Part shown: piece after piece, positions 1-6,298 of the stretch
How positions within the stretch are numbered: the first letter of the stretch is position 1
Layout: the number at the start of each line of letters is the position of its first letter
NCBI GenBank assembly: GCA_018830745.1
Contig: JAHJRU010000195.1
Span: 1 to 7,189, forward strand
Direction: 5' to 3'
DNA length: 7,189 nucleotides
Source: Chloroflexota bacterium
Lineage (GTDB): Bacteria > Chloroflexota > Dehalococcoidia > Dehalococcoidales > JAHJRU01
Notes under the pieces: model-generated
Databases searched by the model: none
What the model saw: the letters and a program-made list of their open reading frames with translations, nothing else
Told to the model about the DNA's origin: nothing
Made by a program: the position numbers and the translations under genes

Positions 1-1
1 G

Positions 2-1390
2 GCTGCTGACCGCCGCCGCCCCAGACTGACCAAGGTTGAAGTAGGAGATACCAGGAAAAACCACTACTCGCTGGCATTTGACATCGGCACCACCACCGTC
101 TGCGGCCAGCTGCTCGATTTGAACAAAGGGCAGGTTATAGCTGAAGGTATAGATTACAACGCCCAGATAAGCTACGGGCAGGACGTTATCAGCCGTATCG
201 TCTACTGCCAGAAAGGCGGCTGCCCCAAGTTGCAGAAAGCCGTGGTGGGCACCATCAACGAGCTTATCCAGCAGTTACTGGATAAAAGCGGCATTGACCG
301 ACAGGAAATTGGGCATCTGGCGGTAGCCGGTAACACCACCATGATTCAGATTCTACTGGGCCTCGACCCGCAGTACATCAGGCTGGCCCCCTATACGCCG
401 GCAGCCACTTTTATCCCGCCGGTCAAGGGTAATGAGATGGGCATTGAGGTCGGCGACCACGTTTATCTTTTTACCTTCCCGCTGGTTTCCAGCTACGTCG
501 GCGGTGATATTAACGCTGGCATCGTTGGGTCTGGCGTACACCAGAGAAGTCAGCTTACCTACTATATAGATATCGGCACCAACGGTGAGATAGTGGTGGG
601 CAATTCAGACTGGCTGGTTGCCGCCGCCTGCTCAGCAGGACCCGCTTTTGAAGGCGGCGGTATAAAGCACGGGATGGTAGCTACCACCGGCGCTATCGAG
701 GATTTTGATATAGACCCGGCTACTCTGGAGCCCACTTTAGGCACCATCGGGGATGAAAAGCCGAAGGGAATCTGCGGCTCCGGACTGATAAATATAATCG
801 CCGCTTTACTGGAAGCCGGCGTCATTGGGCAGAACGGAGAATTCTATACCGACCTGCCCACCAAGCGAATCAGACCGGGCAAAGATGGCAACGAGTATGT
901 TCTGGCCTGGGCTTCAGAGACTCAGACGAATGATGATATCGTCATTACCGAGGCCGATATCGATAATCTTATTCGAGCCAAAGCAGCCATGTATGCCGGA
1001 TGCCAGACGCTAGTCAACAGTGTAGGGATGACCTGCTGTGCCAATCTGGAGCAGGTTATTATCGCCGGTGCTTTCGGTAGCCATATCAATATAGAAAATG
1101 GTATAACCATTGGACTCTTCCCGGATATCCCCCGGGACAGGTTCACTTTCATCGGCAACGGTTCCCTGCTGGGCGCCAGGCTGACATCTTTCTCCACCGA
1201 CCTGCTCGATGATGCCAGAAATGTGGCCCGGATGACCACCAATCTGGAACTCAGCGAGAATAATGAATTCATGAAAAACTATATGGCGGCACTATTCCTG
1301 CCGCACACCAATGCGGATGAGTTTCCCTCGGTGAAGGAGAAACTGGAAAAGCTGCGAAAAAATAAAGGAAAGCAGAGGACAACCGTTTGA
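2..1390 (+). CDS. acsV: Corrinoid activation protein, RACo/AcsV/RamA-like ASKHA ATPase (5'-partial)
   Basis: Likely reductive activator of the corrinoid iron-sulfur protein: family members use ATP to return inactive Co(II) corrinoid to Co(I) so that it can accept methyl groups again. The frame is open to the left edge, giving 462 visible residues. A TTG at 119 is a poor start because it would remove the phosphate-binding motif DIGTTTV encoded at 80-100, just upstream. Further ASKHA signatures are DIGTNGE (569-589), a glycine-rich SAGPAFEGGG stretch (632-661), CGSGLINI (about 774-797) and AGAFGSH (about 1064-1084). From the DIGTTTV region to the stop the length matches the C-terminal ASKHA domain of characterised RACo (about 420 residues). 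The N-terminal [2Fe-2S] ferredoxin domain and linker domain expected in this family would lie upstream and cannot be seen. The stop overlaps the cooC start. The family assignment is strong; the target (AcsCD rather than another corrinoid protein) is inferred from the neighbours. Confidence 0.9.
   Translation, partial: AADRRRPRLTKVEVGDTRKNHYSLAFDIGTTTVCGQLLDLNKGQVIAEGIDYNAQISYGQDVISRIVYCQKGGCPKLQKAVVGTINELIQQLLDKSGIDRQEIGHLAVAGNTTMIQILLGLDPQYIRLAPYTPAATFIPPVKGNEMGIEVGDHVYLFTFPLVSSYVGGDINAGIVGSGVHQRSQLTYYIDIGTNGEIVVGNSDWLVAAACSAGPAFEGGGIKHGMVATTGAIEDFDIDPATLEPTLGTIGDEKPKGICGSGLINIIAALLEAGVIGQNGEFYTDLPTKRIRPGKDGNEYVLAWASETQTNDDIVITEADIDNLIRAKAAMYAGCQTLVNSVGMTCCANLEQVIIAGAFGSHINIENGITIGLFPDIPRDRFTFIGNGSLLGARLTSFSTDLLDDARNVARMTTNLELSENNEFMKNYMAALFLPHTNADEFPSVKEKLEKLRKNKGKQRTTV
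1374..1379 (+). promoter_or_regulatory. Shine-Dalgarno for cooC
   Basis: AGAGGA lies 7 bases before the TTG at 1387, inside the end of the preceding gene. It supports TTG as the cooC start; no ATG or GTG in this frame sits close enough to preserve the P-loop strand at the N-terminus. Confidence 0.6.
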
Positions 1391-2148
1391 CTTGCACTAT
1401 TGCGGTGGCTGGAAAAGGGGGTAGCGGCAAGACTTCCATCACCAGCCTCATTATTCGCTACCTGAAGAAGAACGACTCAGGACTAATCCTGGCCGTCGAT
1501 GCGGACGCCAATGCCAATCTGGCGGACAGTTTGGGCCTTGAGGTAAGCCAGACACTTGGCTCATTGATTGCCTCGTTTAATGTGGAGAAAATAAACATCC
1601 CCGCCGGATTCACCAAGGAAGCCTACCTGGAATATAAGCTAAACGAGGCGGTAGTGGAAAGCAACAGGCTTGACCTGGTAACCATGGGCAGAGGTGAGGG
1701 CCCGGAGTGCTACTGCTACCCCAATTCAATCCTGAGGAAATTCCTGGATACTATGAGCGATAATTACGCCTACGTGGTGATGGACAACGAGGCCGGGCTG
1801 GAGCACCTCAGCCGGCGGACCACGCAAAACGTCGATGAGCTGCTCCTGGTATCCGACCATTCGGTAAAGGGGGTGCGCACCCTGGCGCGCATAAAGGACC
1901 TGGTCTCGGAACTGGGCCTGGCGGTAAAGCGGCAATCGGTTATTATTAACTTTGTGGCCGATGGACTGGACCCGGCGGTAGCTGAGGAAATGAACAGGTT
2001 GGGACTTACCCCGACAACTACTGTCCCCTTTGATGAAGAAGTGCGCCAGTGTGACCTGCAGCAAAAGCCATTGCTCGACCTGCCGGATACCTCCAGGGCG
2101 GTGGCTACGGTAAACGAACTAATGACCAGGCTACTTAAAGGAGGCTGA
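1387..2148 (+). CDS. cooC: CooC/AcsF-type nickel-insertion ATPase for CODH/ACS
   Basis: A 253-residue P-loop ATPase of the MinD/NifH-like (SIMIBI) class. It likely acts in the cytoplasm as an ATP-driven maturation factor that helps load nickel into CO dehydrogenase (CooC) or acetyl-CoA synthase (AcsF). Visible motifs are the deviant Walker A GKGGSGKT at residues 9-16 with the signature lysine at 10, switch I DADAN at 38-42, the CYC pair C108/C110 that bridges the CooC dimer and binds metal, and the switch II region DNEAGLEH at 133-140. Length is normal for the family. The TTG start shares bases with the upstream TGA (TTGA), which suggests translational coupling to the corrinoid activator. Sequence alone does not separate CooC from AcsF: both have the same architecture, and both a CODH and an ACS gene follow in the cluster. 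A MinD-type cell division ATPase is ruled out by the CxC motif and the context. Confidence 0.92.
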   Translation: MTCTIAVAGKGGSGKTSITSLIIRYLKKNDSGLILAVDADANANLADSLGLEVSQTLGSLIASFNVEKINIPAGFTKEAYLEYKLNEAVVESNRLDLVTMGRGEGPECYCYPNSILRKFLDTMSDNYAYVVMDNEAGLEHLSRRTTQNVDELLLVSDHSVKGVRTLARIKDLVSELGLAVKRQSVIINFVADGLDPAVAEEMNRLGLTPTTTVPFDEEVRQCDLQQKPLLDLPDTSRAVATVNELMTRLLKGG

Positions 2149-2177
2149 GGCAACTCGTCTCTCTGAAAAATAAAAAT

Positions 2178-2183
2178 AGGGGG
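2178..2183 (+). promoter_or_regulatory. Shine-Dalgarno for folD
   Basis: AGGGGG ends 5 bases before the folD ATG at 2189, in the 40-base gap after cooC. That gap is the longest in the window; it is A-rich, but I see no convincing promoter or terminator in it. Confidence 0.6.
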
Positions 2184-2188
2184 TAATT

Positions 2189-3076
2189 ATGACAGCACAG
2201 ATTATCAGCGGCACTGAAATTGCCAAGCAGATTCGTGAGGAAATTAAGCAGGAAGTCGCTGAACTGAAGGAAAAGCATAACGTGGTACCGGGGCTGGTTA
2301 CTGTCCTGGTAGGCGAAGACCCGGCATCACAGGTCTATGTGGGACAGAAAGAAAAGACATCGGCAGCGCTGGGAATTTACTCGGAGAGGCACGACCTGCC
2401 GGCTGACACCAGCGAAGCCGACCTGCTGGCGCTAATCGACAAGCTGAATAAAGACCCCAAGATTCACGGCATTCTGGTTCAGCTGCCACTGCCCAAGCAC
2501 ATCAATGAGACCAACGTGCTCTTCGCCATTGACCCCAAGAAGGATGTTGATGGCTTCCACCCGGTAAACGTGGGCAAACTGATGATTGGGGAACCGGACT
2601 ATCTGCCCTGCACTCCCCACGGCATCCAGCAACTGCTGATGCGCTCCGGGATAGAGACCGATGGGGCAGAAGTAGTGGTGGTTGGCCGGAGCAACATCGT
2701 AGGCAAGCCTATTGCTAATATCCTGCTGCAAAAGCAAAAAGGCGCCAATGCCACGGTAACTATCTGCCACACCCACACTCGTGACATTAGCTTTCACACC
2801 AAGAGGGCTGATATAATAATAGCAGCGGCCGGTAAAGCCAATGCCATCACCGCGGACATGGTCAAAGAAGGCGTGGTGATAATCGACGTCGGCGTTAACG
2901 AAATCGGCAAAACGGCCGAAGGCAAGAGGATTCTCGTCGGTGATGTTGATTTCGAGGGCGTAAAAGAGAAAGCCAGGGCTATTACCCCGGTACCTGGGGG
3001 GGTAGGCCCCATGACCATAACCATGCTGATGCTAAATACACTTAGAGCCGCCAAAATAAAGGCTGGTTTAATCTAG
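2189..3076 (+). CDS. folD: Bifunctional methylenetetrahydrofolate dehydrogenase / methenyltetrahydrofolate cyclohydrolase
   Basis: FolD catalyses two reversible steps of folate one-carbon metabolism: oxidation of 5,10-methylene-THF to methenyl-THF with NAD(P), and hydrolysis of methenyl-THF to 10-formyl-THF. In the Wood-Ljungdahl methyl branch it runs toward methylene-THF. The 295-residue protein is full length. The substrate motif GEDPASQVYVGQKEK (42-56) carries Y50 and catalytic K54. Q98 lies in VQLPLP and D121 in KDVDG, the same positions as the catalytic residues of E. coli FolD. The Rossmann-fold motif GRSNIVGKP (166-174) and the C-terminal PVPGGVGPMT (267-276) are intact. The ATG start is preceded by AGGGGG. 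Lying between cooC and acsD, it is probably co-expressed with CODH/ACS as a pathway enzyme rather than only as a housekeeping gene. Coenzyme preference (NAD or NADP) cannot be read with confidence. Confidence 0.97.
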   Translation: MTAQIISGTEIAKQIREEIKQEVAELKEKHNVVPGLVTVLVGEDPASQVYVGQKEKTSAALGIYSERHDLPADTSEADLLALIDKLNKDPKIHGILVQLPLPKHINETNVLFAIDPKKDVDGFHPVNVGKLMIGEPDYLPCTPHGIQQLLMRSGIETDGAEVVVVGRSNIVGKPIANILLQKQKGANATVTICHTHTRDISFHTKRADIIIAAAGKANAITADMVKEGVVIIDVGVNEIGKTAEGKRILVGDVDFEGVKEKARAITPVPGGVGPMTITMLMLNTLRAAKIKAGLI

Positions 3077-3080
3077 GAAC

Positions 3081-3086
3081 GGAGGT
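3081..3086 (+). promoter_or_regulatory. Strong Shine-Dalgarno for the 72-residue ORF
   Basis: GGAGGT, a near-perfect anti-SD match, lies 4 bases before the ATG at 3091 in the 14-base gap after folD. It is the best evidence that the short frame behind it is a translated gene. Confidence 0.7.
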
Positions 3087-3090
3087 AAAT

Positions 3091-3309
3091 ATGGACTACG
3101 TAATCGAAGAAAAGCCCGCCCCGGGACGGGACAAGGTGGAAGTGCTGGGAGCAACCTTTGAGCCAGGCAAGCCAGAGGGAGCAGAAAGAGGGAGATGGCG
3201 GCAGAAGATGGCCAGCCGTGAAGAGAAGCTGAGATACCTGGAAAACGGCGAAAGGTACTGGTACGGAAAAGACTGGTTCGGCAGTGAGAAAAGGAAGACC
3301 CCAGCTTAG
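3091..3309 (+). CDS. Small highly charged protein of unknown function in the CODH/ACS cluster
   Basis: I do not recognise this 72-residue protein. It is very polar: 14 acidic and 16 basic residues, with no cysteine and no histidine, so it is unlikely to hold an Fe-S cluster or to bind metal through those side chains. No signal peptide or membrane segment is visible. The N-terminal third is rich in proline and glycine (PAPGRD, EPGKPEG). A likely helix around residues 36-55 (RWRQKMASREEKLRYLENG) is followed by an aromatic patch, RYWYGKDWFG, at 55-64 and a basic tail. It has a strong SD, is on the same strand, and sits 14 bases after folD and 16 before acsD, so it is very probably real and co-expressed with them. 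Its place next to acsD suggests a small accessory or assembly factor for the corrinoid protein or CODH/ACS, but that is only context. Confidence 0.75.
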   Translation: MDYVIEEKPAPGRDKVEVLGATFEPGKPEGAERGRWRQKMASREEKLRYLENGERYWYGKDWFGSEKRKTPA

Positions 3310-3325
3310 TTAAGGAAGGTGAAAA

Positions 3326-4273
3326 ATGGCATTTGAAATTCCGAAAACCCCATACAGTGGCAAAATAAAGGAAATAACGCTGGGCAAGGGTGACAAAGCC
3401 ATAACCGTCGGTGGTGAGAGCTGTTATCCCTTCTACCTCTTTGAAGGTGAGATGCCCAACTTACCCAAGATAGCCATGGAGGTCTATGACTGCCCGGCAG
3501 AGGAATGGCCGGAAGCCGCTTTGGAACCTTTCGCCGGGGTAACCGATGACCCGGTGGCCTGGGCCAAGAAATGCATTGATGACTACGGGGCGGAGATGAT
3601 TTGCCTGCAACTGAAAAGCACCGACCCCAACGGTATCAACCGCGGAGCGGATGAAGCCGCCGAGGTGGTCAAGAAAGTAGCCGAGGCTATTGACGTCCCC
3701 CTGATTGTCTGGGGCACCGCCAACCATGACAAGGACACCGAGGTACTGACCAAGGTATCCGAGCTATGCCACGGCATGAACCTTATACTGGGCCCGGTTG
3801 AGGAAGGCGACTACAAGAAAATCGGCGCCTCAGCCATCGGCTATCAGCACACGGTAATTTCATCAACACCTATCGATATTAACCTGGCAAAACAGCTTAA
3901 CATTCTCCTGGGCAATCTTGGTGTCCCGGACAAGCAGATGATAATGGACCCCACCGTCAGCGGTATAGGCTACGGCATCGAGTATTGTTATTCGGTGATG
4001 GAAAGAGACCGCATGGCCGCGCTTACTCAGCAGGATGACAAGCTTCAATTTCCGCTTATCTGCAACATAGGCAAAGAGGTATGGAAAACCAAGGAAGCCA
4101 AACTGCCTACGGAGGAAGACCCCAAGATGGGTGATGTCAAGAAGAGGGGTATCCTAATGGAAGCCATGTCAGCCATGACCGTGTTGCTGGCAGGAGGCGA
4201 TGTGCTGATTATGAGGCACCCCGAGGCCATAAAACTGATACGCGATATGATTAGTGAATTGTCCGCTAATTGA
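3326..4273 (+). CDS. acsD: Corrinoid iron-sulfur protein small subunit (acetyl-CoA decarbonylase/synthase delta subunit)
   Basis: AcsD (CdhD family) is the small TIM-barrel subunit of the corrinoid iron-sulfur protein. With AcsC it holds the cobamide that takes the methyl group from methyl-THF and hands it to the A-cluster of AcsB. The protein is 315 residues, close to the family norm. Family-typical segments include GGESCYPFY near residues 29-37, a barrel strand region LIVWGTANHD at 126-135, DPTVSGIGYGIEYCYSVMER at 208-227, and a C-terminal GGDVLIMRHPEAI (290-302). The four-Cys Fe-S motif of the large subunit is absent, as expected for the small one. The ATG start has AAGGTG 4 bases upstream. 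Its usual partner gene acsC is neither just before nor just after it: cooS follows directly, 26 bases from the acsD stop to the chosen ATG. AcsC is therefore expected elsewhere, possibly after acsB. Confidence 0.94.
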   Translation: MAFEIPKTPYSGKIKEITLGKGDKAITVGGESCYPFYLFEGEMPNLPKIAMEVYDCPAEEWPEAALEPFAGVTDDPVAWAKKCIDDYGAEMICLQLKSTDPNGINRGADEAAEVVKKVAEAIDVPLIVWGTANHDKDTEVLTKVSELCHGMNLILGPVEEGDYKKIGASAIGYQHTVISSTPIDINLAKQLNILLGNLGVPDKQMIMDPTVSGIGYGIEYCYSVMERDRMAALTQQDDKLQFPLICNIGKEVWKTKEAKLPTEEDPKMGDVKKRGILMEAMSAMTVLLAGGDVLIMRHPEAIKLIRDMISELSAN

Positions 4274-4281
4274 TTCTGGAA

Positions 4282-4288
4282 GGGAGGA
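4282..4288 (+). promoter_or_regulatory. Shine-Dalgarno that sets the AcsA/CooS start
   Basis: GGGAGGA lies 11 bases before the ATG at 4300. It falls inside the in-frame extension that begins at a TTG at 4270, which itself has no SD upstream and overlaps the acsD stop. This favours ATG 4300. Confidence 0.7.
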
Positions 4289-4299
4289 TAGATAACGAA

Positions 4300-6261
4300 A
4301 TGGCAGAAGAAACTAAGAAAAGTATTGATCCCGCAACCATTCAAATGCTGGAAAAGGCAGCCAGGGACGGATGCCGCGTTGTCTTCGATAGAGCGGAGTC
4401 AACCAAAGCCTGTCCCATAGGAGCAGAGGGCAACTGCTGCAGCATCTGCGCCATGGGACCCTGCCGCGTGCCGGTGCCCAAGGGCAGAGAGGAAACACCG
4501 GAGCAGAAGAAAAACAGGACCGGCGTCTGCGGAGCAACGGCAGAAACTATCGCCGCCCGCAACTTCGCCCGCAAGATTGCCGCCGGAGCCGCTGCTCATG
4601 GCGACCACGGCCGCAAGGTAACTGACATGTTTATCGCCGCCGCCAAGGGAGAAGCCCCCGGCTATGAGATTAAGGACGAACAGAAGCTGCTGCAACTGGC
4701 TTTAGAGCTTGGTGTCACCATAGGTGACCGCAGCAACAATGAGATAGCCCTTGATGTGGGTGAGATTCTCCGCGCCGAGTTCGGCAAGCAGGAAGGCGAA
4801 CTACTCATGCTGAAACGCGCTCCATTGAAGCGCCAGGAACTGTGGCGGAAACTGGGCATCGCTCCCCGTGGCATAGACCGGGAAATAGTAGAGACTATGC
4901 ACCGCACCCATATGGGCGTAGATCAGGATTACCAGGATTTGCTTCACATTGGCTCCAGATGTGCCCTGGCCGATGGCTGGGGTGGCAGCATGATTGCCAC
5001 TGAACTCCAGGATGTTATGTTCGGCACACCAACGCCAACGCACAGCCAGATAAACCTGGGGGTAATGGATAAAGATGCGGTAAATGTCATCATTCACGGT
5101 CATGAGCCCGCCTTAGCCGAGATGCTGGCGGTAGTCTCCCAAGACCCGGAGATGATAGAATACGCCAAATCCAAGGGAGCCTCAGGAATAAACCTGGCCG
5201 GCATGTGCTGCACCGCCAACGAGGTATTAATGCGCCATGGCCTTCCCATCGCCGGTAACTTCCTGCAACAGGAGCTGGCAATAGTTACCGGAGCATTGGA
5301 AGCGATGATAGTTGACGTCCAGTGTATTATGCAGGGCATAGTTGATGTCGCCCAGTGCTACCATACCAAGATTATCACTACCGATGCCAGGGCTAAAATC
5401 CAGGGCGCAACCCATATCGAGTTTATAGAACATGACGCCATAGAGTCGGCCAAGAGCATCCTCAGAGCAGCTATCGATAACTTCCCCAACAGGTCCGGGG
5501 AGGTTCTAATCCCGGACGTGAAAGCCGACCTCATAGCCGGATTCAGCCACGAGACCATTAACTACCTGCTCGGTGGCATGTACCGTGCCTCATACAGGCC
5601 ACTGAACGATAACATCATCAACGGCAGAATCAGAGGCGTTGCCGGTGTCGTTGGCTGTAACAATGCCCGAACCACTCACGACGACGCTCACCTGACTATG
5701 GTTAAAGAGCTCATCAAGAACGATGTCCTGGTAATCCAGACCGGTTGCAGCGCTATGGCTCTGGCCAAGGCCGGACTGATGGTCCCCGAAGCGGCCGCTC
5801 TATACGCCGGCCCAGGACTGGCTGAAGTTTGTGAAACCGTGGGTATCCCACCGGTACTGCACCTTGGTGCCTGCATTGACAACAGCCGCATCCTCATGGC
5901 CGCCACCGCCATGGTAAAAGAGGGCGGTTTAGGTGATGACATCAGCGACCTGCCGGCTGCCGGAGCAGCCCCAGAGTGGATGAGCGAAAAGGCTATCACC
6001 ATCGGTCAGTACTTCGTCGCCTCTGGAGTATTCACCGTGTTCGGCGTTAACTTCCCCACCACCGGCAGCAAAGAAGTATCCGACTTCCTGTTCAAGGATA
6101 TGGAGGATATGTACGGCGGAAAGTGGGCCTTTGAACCCGACCCGCTTGAGGCAGCTCGCCTGATGATTGAGCACATAGACAAGAAGCGCAAAGCGTTGGG
6201 CATAGACAAAGCTAGAGAACGAGTTCTCTACGATATGGCCATGAGGCGTGAGCTGGAATAA
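4300..6261 (+). CDS. cooS: Anaerobic Ni-Fe carbon monoxide dehydrogenase catalytic subunit (AcsA/CooS, CODH of the CODH/ACS complex)
   Basis: AcsA reversibly reduces CO2 to CO at its Ni-4Fe-4S C-cluster and passes CO through a tunnel to AcsB. The protein is 653 residues from ATG 4300, a usual length. Numbering from that Met, C38 and C46 fit the D-cluster bridging the homodimer, and C47, C50, C55 and C77 the B-cluster. The C-cluster ligands are all present: the HGHEP motif at 266-270, C304 in MCCTANE, C342 in VDVQCI, C453 in GCNN, C483 in TGCSA and C525 in GACIDNSR. K564 in MSEKA matches the catalytic lysine, and H100/H103 in the AAAHGDHGR segment are typical. No key residue is missing, so the enzyme should be active. 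The acsB gene 37 bases downstream indicates the AcsA role (CODH/ACS) rather than a stand-alone CooS; no cooF-like ferredoxin gene is adjacent. An alternative TTG start at 4270 would add 10 residues but lacks an SD. Confidence 0.97.
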   Translation: MAEETKKSIDPATIQMLEKAARDGCRVVFDRAESTKACPIGAEGNCCSICAMGPCRVPVPKGREETPEQKKNRTGVCGATAETIAARNFARKIAAGAAAHGDHGRKVTDMFIAAAKGEAPGYEIKDEQKLLQLALELGVTIGDRSNNEIALDVGEILRAEFGKQEGELLMLKRAPLKRQELWRKLGIAPRGIDREIVETMHRTHMGVDQDYQDLLHIGSRCALADGWGGSMIATELQDVMFGTPTPTHSQINLGVMDKDAVNVIIHGHEPALAEMLAVVSQDPEMIEYAKSKGASGINLAGMCCTANEVLMRHGLPIAGNFLQQELAIVTGALEAMIVDVQCIMQGIVDVAQCYHTKIITTDARAKIQGATHIEFIEHDAIESAKSILRAAIDNFPNRSGEVLIPDVKADLIAGFSHETINYLLGGMYRASYRPLNDNIINGRIRGVAGVVGCNNARTTHDDAHLTMVKELIKNDVLVIQTGCSAMALAKAGLMVPEAAALYAGPGLAEVCETVGIPPVLHLGACIDNSRILMAATAMVKEGGLGDDISDLPAAGAAPEWMSEKAITIGQYFVASGVFTVFGVNFPTTGSKEVSDFLFKDMEDMYGGKWAFEPDPLEAARLMIEHIDKKRKALGIDKARERVLYDMAMRRELE

Positions 6262-6283
6262 GGCCAACCACTAGAGAAACACT

Positions 6284-6289
6284 GGAGGA
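6284..6289 (+). promoter_or_regulatory. Shine-Dalgarno for acsB
   Basis: GGAGGA lies 9 bases before the ATG at 6299. A second ATG at 6291 is only 1 base from the SD and opens a frame of just six codons, so the SD selects 6299. Confidence 0.7.
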
Positions 6290-6298
6290 TATGAAAGT

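Noticed and set aside
922..1272. Minus-strand open frame of 116 codons within the corrinoid activator gene.
   Set aside because: It is antisense to a conserved ASKHA coding region, its composition is typical of a shadow frame, and there is no SD or family resemblance.
2140..2188. Possible terminator or promoter in the cooC-folD gap (purine/pyrimidine-rich GAGGC...CTCTC, then an A-rich run).
   Set aside because: Pairing is weak and no T-run follows. The A-rich run gives no convincing -10 with a -35 at proper spacing.
4313..4907. Several overlapping minus-strand open frames opposite the 5' part of the CODH gene.
   Set aside because: They overlap one another in different frames and oppose the Cys-rich cluster-binding region of the CODH, so they are shadows.
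4300..6261. Possibility of a degenerate or non-catalytic CODH, as in some CooS-like paralogues.
   Set aside because: All expected B-, C- and D-cluster ligands and the catalytic lysine are present.
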